From contig CANFFZ010000100.1 in assembly GCA_947446155.1 (NCBI GenBank), positions 1-7,650 on the forward strand: a stretch of DNA of 7,650 bases, written 5' to 3'. Both the position numbers and the translations under genes were made by a program. This stretch comes from Chloroflexota bacterium (lineage in GTDB: Bacteria; Chloroflexota; Dehalococcoidia; UBA2979). Below, in pieces: positions 5,528-7,650 of this stretch. Positions within the stretch are counted from its first letter, which is position 1, and every line of letters begins with the position of its first letter. The notes under the pieces were generated by a model that saw only the letters and a program-made list of their open reading frames with translations, searched no databases and was not told the DNA's origin.

Positions 5528-6685
5528 CTAGTACCGCACAGCCGTCACGCTGACGATCGGCGGCAGCGTCCCCGGCAGGCGCTGCCGCCGATCGTCACCA
5601 TCGGCCGAGGCGTAGACCGCGCCGTTTGTCGTGCCGACGTACACGCCCCCCTCGTCGTCGGTGTCCATGCCCTCGCGGTAGACGCTCTGATAGTCGTTCG
5701 GCCCCGGGAGGCCCTCGGTCAGGCAGGTCCACGAGGCGCCGGCATCACGCGTGCGCCAGACAGCGAACTGGCCGTCCACGACACGGAAGTTGTCCGCCTC
5801 GAAGGTCAGCGGGACGACGAAGGCAGCGCCGTCGCCGGTCTTCGAAACGGCGATCGGGAAACCGTGGAACGAGGGCAACCCCTGGGTCACATCGTCCCAG
5901 TGGTCGCCGCCATCGTCCGACCGGAAAACGCCGACGTGCGTCTGGGCCCACAGTCGCTGCGGGTTGGTCGTGTCGAGGCGCATCTTGTGCATCTCGTTCA
6001 CCGCTTCCGGGTCGACTCCGGGCGGCACGGGGAAGTCCTGGTTCGCGAACGGCGGGTAGTTCACCGCGAACTCTTCCCACATCTTCTTCTGCATTGGGTT
6101 CGTCGCAATGGCACGATGGGAGCAGATCTCCCAGGTCTTGCCACCGTTGCGGGTCACATAGGTCCCGCCGGTCGCGACGGAGATGTACATGCAATCCGGA
6201 TCGGTCGGGTGCAGCGCGATCGTGTGAAGCGTCGATGCGCCGCCGCCGCTCTCGCCCCAGAACTGCCGCCACGGGTGGTTGTTGACCTCGTCGACCGGGG
6301 CCCAGGTCTCGCCCCAGTCCTCGCTGCGGAAGAGGCCCGCGGGCTGCGTGCCGGCATAGACGACCCCCGGCTGCGAGGCGATCGCGGGCTGGATGTTCCA
6401 GACGGAGGCTACTGTCGCGCCCATGTCCGCCGGGAACGCGAGGCCGGTCGAGCGCTGGTCCCAGGTCGTGCCCGCGTCGTCGCTGCGCGCGACGTACGGG
6501 CCCCATGCCCAGTGCCCACCGGAAGCGAACAGTCGAGGCGTCCCGCGCCGCGTGTCCACGTTCATGTGGGACACGCTCCAGCCCGGCATCATCGGCTTGG
6601 AGATCGTCTAGGAGGTACGGGCGGCGTCAGAGGTGTAGACCCACGCACCCTTCCGAGTCCCCACGAGCACACGCACAACGGCCAT
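5528..6685 (-). pseudogene. Asp-box (BNR) beta-propeller protein, one in-frame TAG near the N terminus
   Basis: Sialidase/WD40/YVTN-like beta-propeller, 385 codons. Asp-boxes of the S-x-D-x-G-x-x-W type recur at SDDAGTTW (68-75), SEDWGETW (121-128), TRNGGKTW (178-185), SDDGGDHW (256-263) and TRDAGASW (312-319). Most blades also show a V-Y-A-G-T-like strand, as in VYAGTQPAGLFRS. No signal peptide is seen and no sialidase catalytic set is recognisable, so it is probably a cytoplasmic propeller of unknown ligand. The start is the ATG at 6685, because GAGGAG lies exactly six bases upstream and the N terminus AVVRVLVGTRKGAWVYTS is the typical first strand of this family. A TAG at codon 26 (plus 6608-6610) follows SDAARTS, where an Asp-box-like motif would end in Trp. 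The frame then continues without fault to TAG at 5528-5530. An ATG at 6592 (codon 32) could start a 354-residue product lacking the first strand, but it has no evident Shine-Dalgarno sequence. Confidence 0.85.
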
Positions 6686-6691
6686 CGATCA

Positions 6692-6697
6692 CTCCTC
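6692..6697 (-). promoter_or_regulatory. Shine-Dalgarno site that fixes the propeller gene start
   Basis: GAGGAG on the minus strand, six bases before the ATG at 6685. This is the best ribosome binding site in the window, and it lies upstream of the in-frame stop. It shows that translation was meant to begin before that stop and not at 6592. Confidence 0.75.
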
Positions 6698-6732
6698 AAC
6701 GCACCCGGTCGGACGTGGAACACCGAGGGCAA

Positions 6733-6738
6733 AGTGTA
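6733..6738 (-). promoter_or_regulatory. Possible -10 box for the propeller gene
   Basis: TACACT on the minus strand in the 101-base gap after the DRTGG gene, which would give a leader of about 40 bases. No good -35 is seen, so the propeller gene could instead be cotranscribed from upstream. There is no obvious terminator hairpin in the gap. Confidence 0.25.
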
Positions 6739-6786
6739 TCGCCACCGTTGGTGTCCTCGAAGGGGTGTATGGCGCCCGGACGGTTC

Positions 6787-7626
6787 CTACGCGAGCAGCG
6801 AGGCGAGTGCGGCGTCGTCGAGGGCGGCAGCGATCAGTTCGCCAGCGCGCTCCACCTTCGCTGCGTGCGAGAACGGCGCGGTGCCGTACAGGCCCTCGAT
6901 GTCACGCACGGTCTCGACCGTGCCCTCCGGTGCCAGCAGGACCGTCGTCGTGCGGCTCGCACCGGCGCGATCGAGGAGGTACGGGCTCGGATCGTTGCCG
7001 CCGGACAACACCAGCACCTCGGCGCCGGTGATCAGCGCCGCGAGGCCCAGGTCGGTCTTCTCCGCACGGCAGACGACGGCCTTTCGCGGGAACCGCTCGA
7101 AGTACGTGTCCGCCGAGTCGTGAGAGATCGCGCCGATGACGATGTGCTCGATGACCGCGCTGTCGCCTTCTTGCGACCGTACGAGGACGCGCGCGCGTGC
7201 GGTCTCGGCGATCTGCCCGACGGTCGGCGCTGCCAGCAGGCGATCCTCGGGCAGTGTCAGCGCGCCGCCCTTGCGCGCGCGGTTCAGGATCGTGAGCGCA
7301 GCACCCGAGGGCGCTCCGGACCCGCCGTCCACGGCGACGAGTTTCGCGCCGAGTCGTGAGGCGAGCGCGGCGGCGTCGGCGCCAGCGGGTGCCTCGATCA
7401 CCACGACGGCGCCATCCGGCACAGCGGAAGCGTCGACGGGCGAACCGGAAGCCGAGCAGAAGTCGAGGGTGGCAAAGACGGCGGCGTCCGATGCGGCACG
7501 GTCATCGCCCGACAGGCGCTCGAGGCGCACCTCGTGGCCAGCGTAGGCAAGGCGATGCGCGAGGCCGACGGCGACCGTGGTCGCGCCTGCGCCGGGCGTA
7601 CTGGCCGCTACCAGGATGCGGGTCAT
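6787..7626 (-). CDS. P-loop-like (BioD/phosphotransacetylase N-terminal-like) plus DRTGG domain protein
   Basis: Protein of 279 residues in two parts. The N-terminal part (about 1-115) resembles the deviant P-loop domain of dethiobiotin synthetase and of the N terminus of some phosphotransacetylases: TRILVAASTPGAGATT (2-17), a helix, and VVVIEAPAG (74-82) as the second strand. The Walker A Lys is absent, the sequence being GAGATT (12-17) where GxGKT/S is usual. The C-terminal part (about 134-240) resembles a DRTGG domain, with VIGAISHDSADTYFERFP (164-181), EKTD (189-192, the place of the name-giving DRT motif) and VLVLSGGNDPSP. No catalytic phosphotransacetylase domain follows. The role is probably ligand sensing or regulation, perhaps around acetyl-CoA metabolism as for related proteins, but nothing in the window shows the substrate. 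Start ATG at 7626 overlaps the TGA of an upstream frame (ATGA), so it is probably translationally coupled. The reading frame is intact and ends in TAG. Confidence 0.75.
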   Translation of the reverse strand: MTRILVAASTPGAGATTVAVGLAHRLAYAGHEVRLERLSGDDRAASDAAVFATLDFCSASGSPVDASAVPDGAVVVIEAPAGADAAALASRLGAKLVAVDGGSGAPSGAALTILNRARKGGALTLPEDRLLAAPTVGQIAETARARVLVRSQEGDSAVIEHIVIGAISHDSADTYFERFPRKAVVCRAEKTDLGLAALITGAEVLVLSGGNDPSPYLLDRAGASRTTTVLLAPEGTVETVRDIEGLYGTAPFSHAAKVERAGELIAAALDDAALASLLA

Positions 7627-7650
7627 CCGCCGTCCATCCGCAGACCTCGG
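7623..7650 (-). CDS. Possible 3' end of an upstream gene (outside window)
   Basis: On the minus strand a frame entering at the right edge reads RGLRMDGG and stops at TGA (7623-7625), overlapping the ATG of the DRTGG gene as ATGA. Such overlaps are typical of coupled operon genes, and the DRTGG gene has only a weak ribosome site of its own. Only about eight codons are visible, so neither the reality nor the identity of the gene can be settled here. Confidence 0.3.

Noticed and set aside
6590..6592. ATG at 6592 as the true start of the propeller gene
   Set aside because: There is no ribosome site before it, and the coding-like N terminus with GAGGAG lies upstream of the in-frame stop. It remains possible only as a re-initiation site.
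3356..6685. Pyrrolysine or selenocysteine insertion as explanation of the internal stops
   Set aside because: Selenocysteine uses TGA, and none of the stops is TGA. Pyrrolysine would not explain a TAA or stops at Trp columns in unrelated housekeeping families.
5864..7123. Long plus-strand open frame (419 codons) across the propeller and DRTGG genes
   Set aside because: It crosses two well-supported minus-strand genes and their gap, and its Arg/Ala/Gly-rich translation has no domain. Codon-position shadow.
1..7650. Search for CRISPR arrays, tRNA/rRNA genes, insertion sequences or direct-repeat attachment sites
   Set aside because: Nothing seen: no spaced direct repeats, no tRNA-like cloverleaf, no transposase or integrase reading frame, and no obvious terminal inverted repeats around the interrupted block.

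Overview
High-GC bacterial chromosome, about 65-70% GC by eye, with compact genes on both strands. Gene content is ordinary cellular housekeeping: a thioredoxin-fold protein, a membrane zinc-ribbon protein, a UvrD/PcrA helicase, a site-2-type protease with CBS domains, two SRPBCC proteins, an Asp-box beta-propeller protein and a P-loop/DRTGG protein. The style of these families suggests a Chloroflexota (Dehalococcoidia-like) genome, but that is inference from family resemblance and no rRNA or marker gene confirms it. I see no mobile element, CRISPR array, tRNA or rRNA.

Layout. At 2-316 (+) is the 3' end of a thioredoxin-family gene, followed by a perfect 13-bp hairpin (337-365) that it shares with the convergent zinc-ribbon gene (389-997, -). 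Divergent from that gene is an intact pcrA-type helicase (1133-3349, +), which has a -10-like box placed so that the mRNA could be leaderless. Convergent with pcrA is an M50 protease gene (3356-4474, -). Divergent again are two tightly coupled SRPBCC genes (4554-5063 and 5063-5500, +). These face a BNR/Asp-box propeller gene (5528-6685, -) across another hairpin. The window closes with an intact P-loop/DRTGG gene (6787-7626, -), which overlaps by ATGA the end of a gene lying outside the window.

The notable observation is that four consecutive genes (protease, both SRPBCC genes, propeller gene; 3356-6685) each carry exactly one in-frame stop codon inside an otherwise intact reading frame. None has a frameshift. 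The genes on either side are uninterrupted. In three of the four, the stop sits where the family normally has tryptophan. In the propeller gene this can be read from the gene itself, because the stop takes the place of the final Trp of an Asp-box-like motif. Three stops are TAG and one is TAA.

The options are a patch of very recent pseudogenes, a base-substitution artefact or strain variant, or some form of stop readthrough. Normal use of TAG as the terminal stop by seven of the eight genes argues against simple UAG reassignment. Start codons of two of these genes are also easy to misplace if the stops are ignored: the propeller gene truly begins at 6685, behind a strong Shine-Dalgarno sequence.
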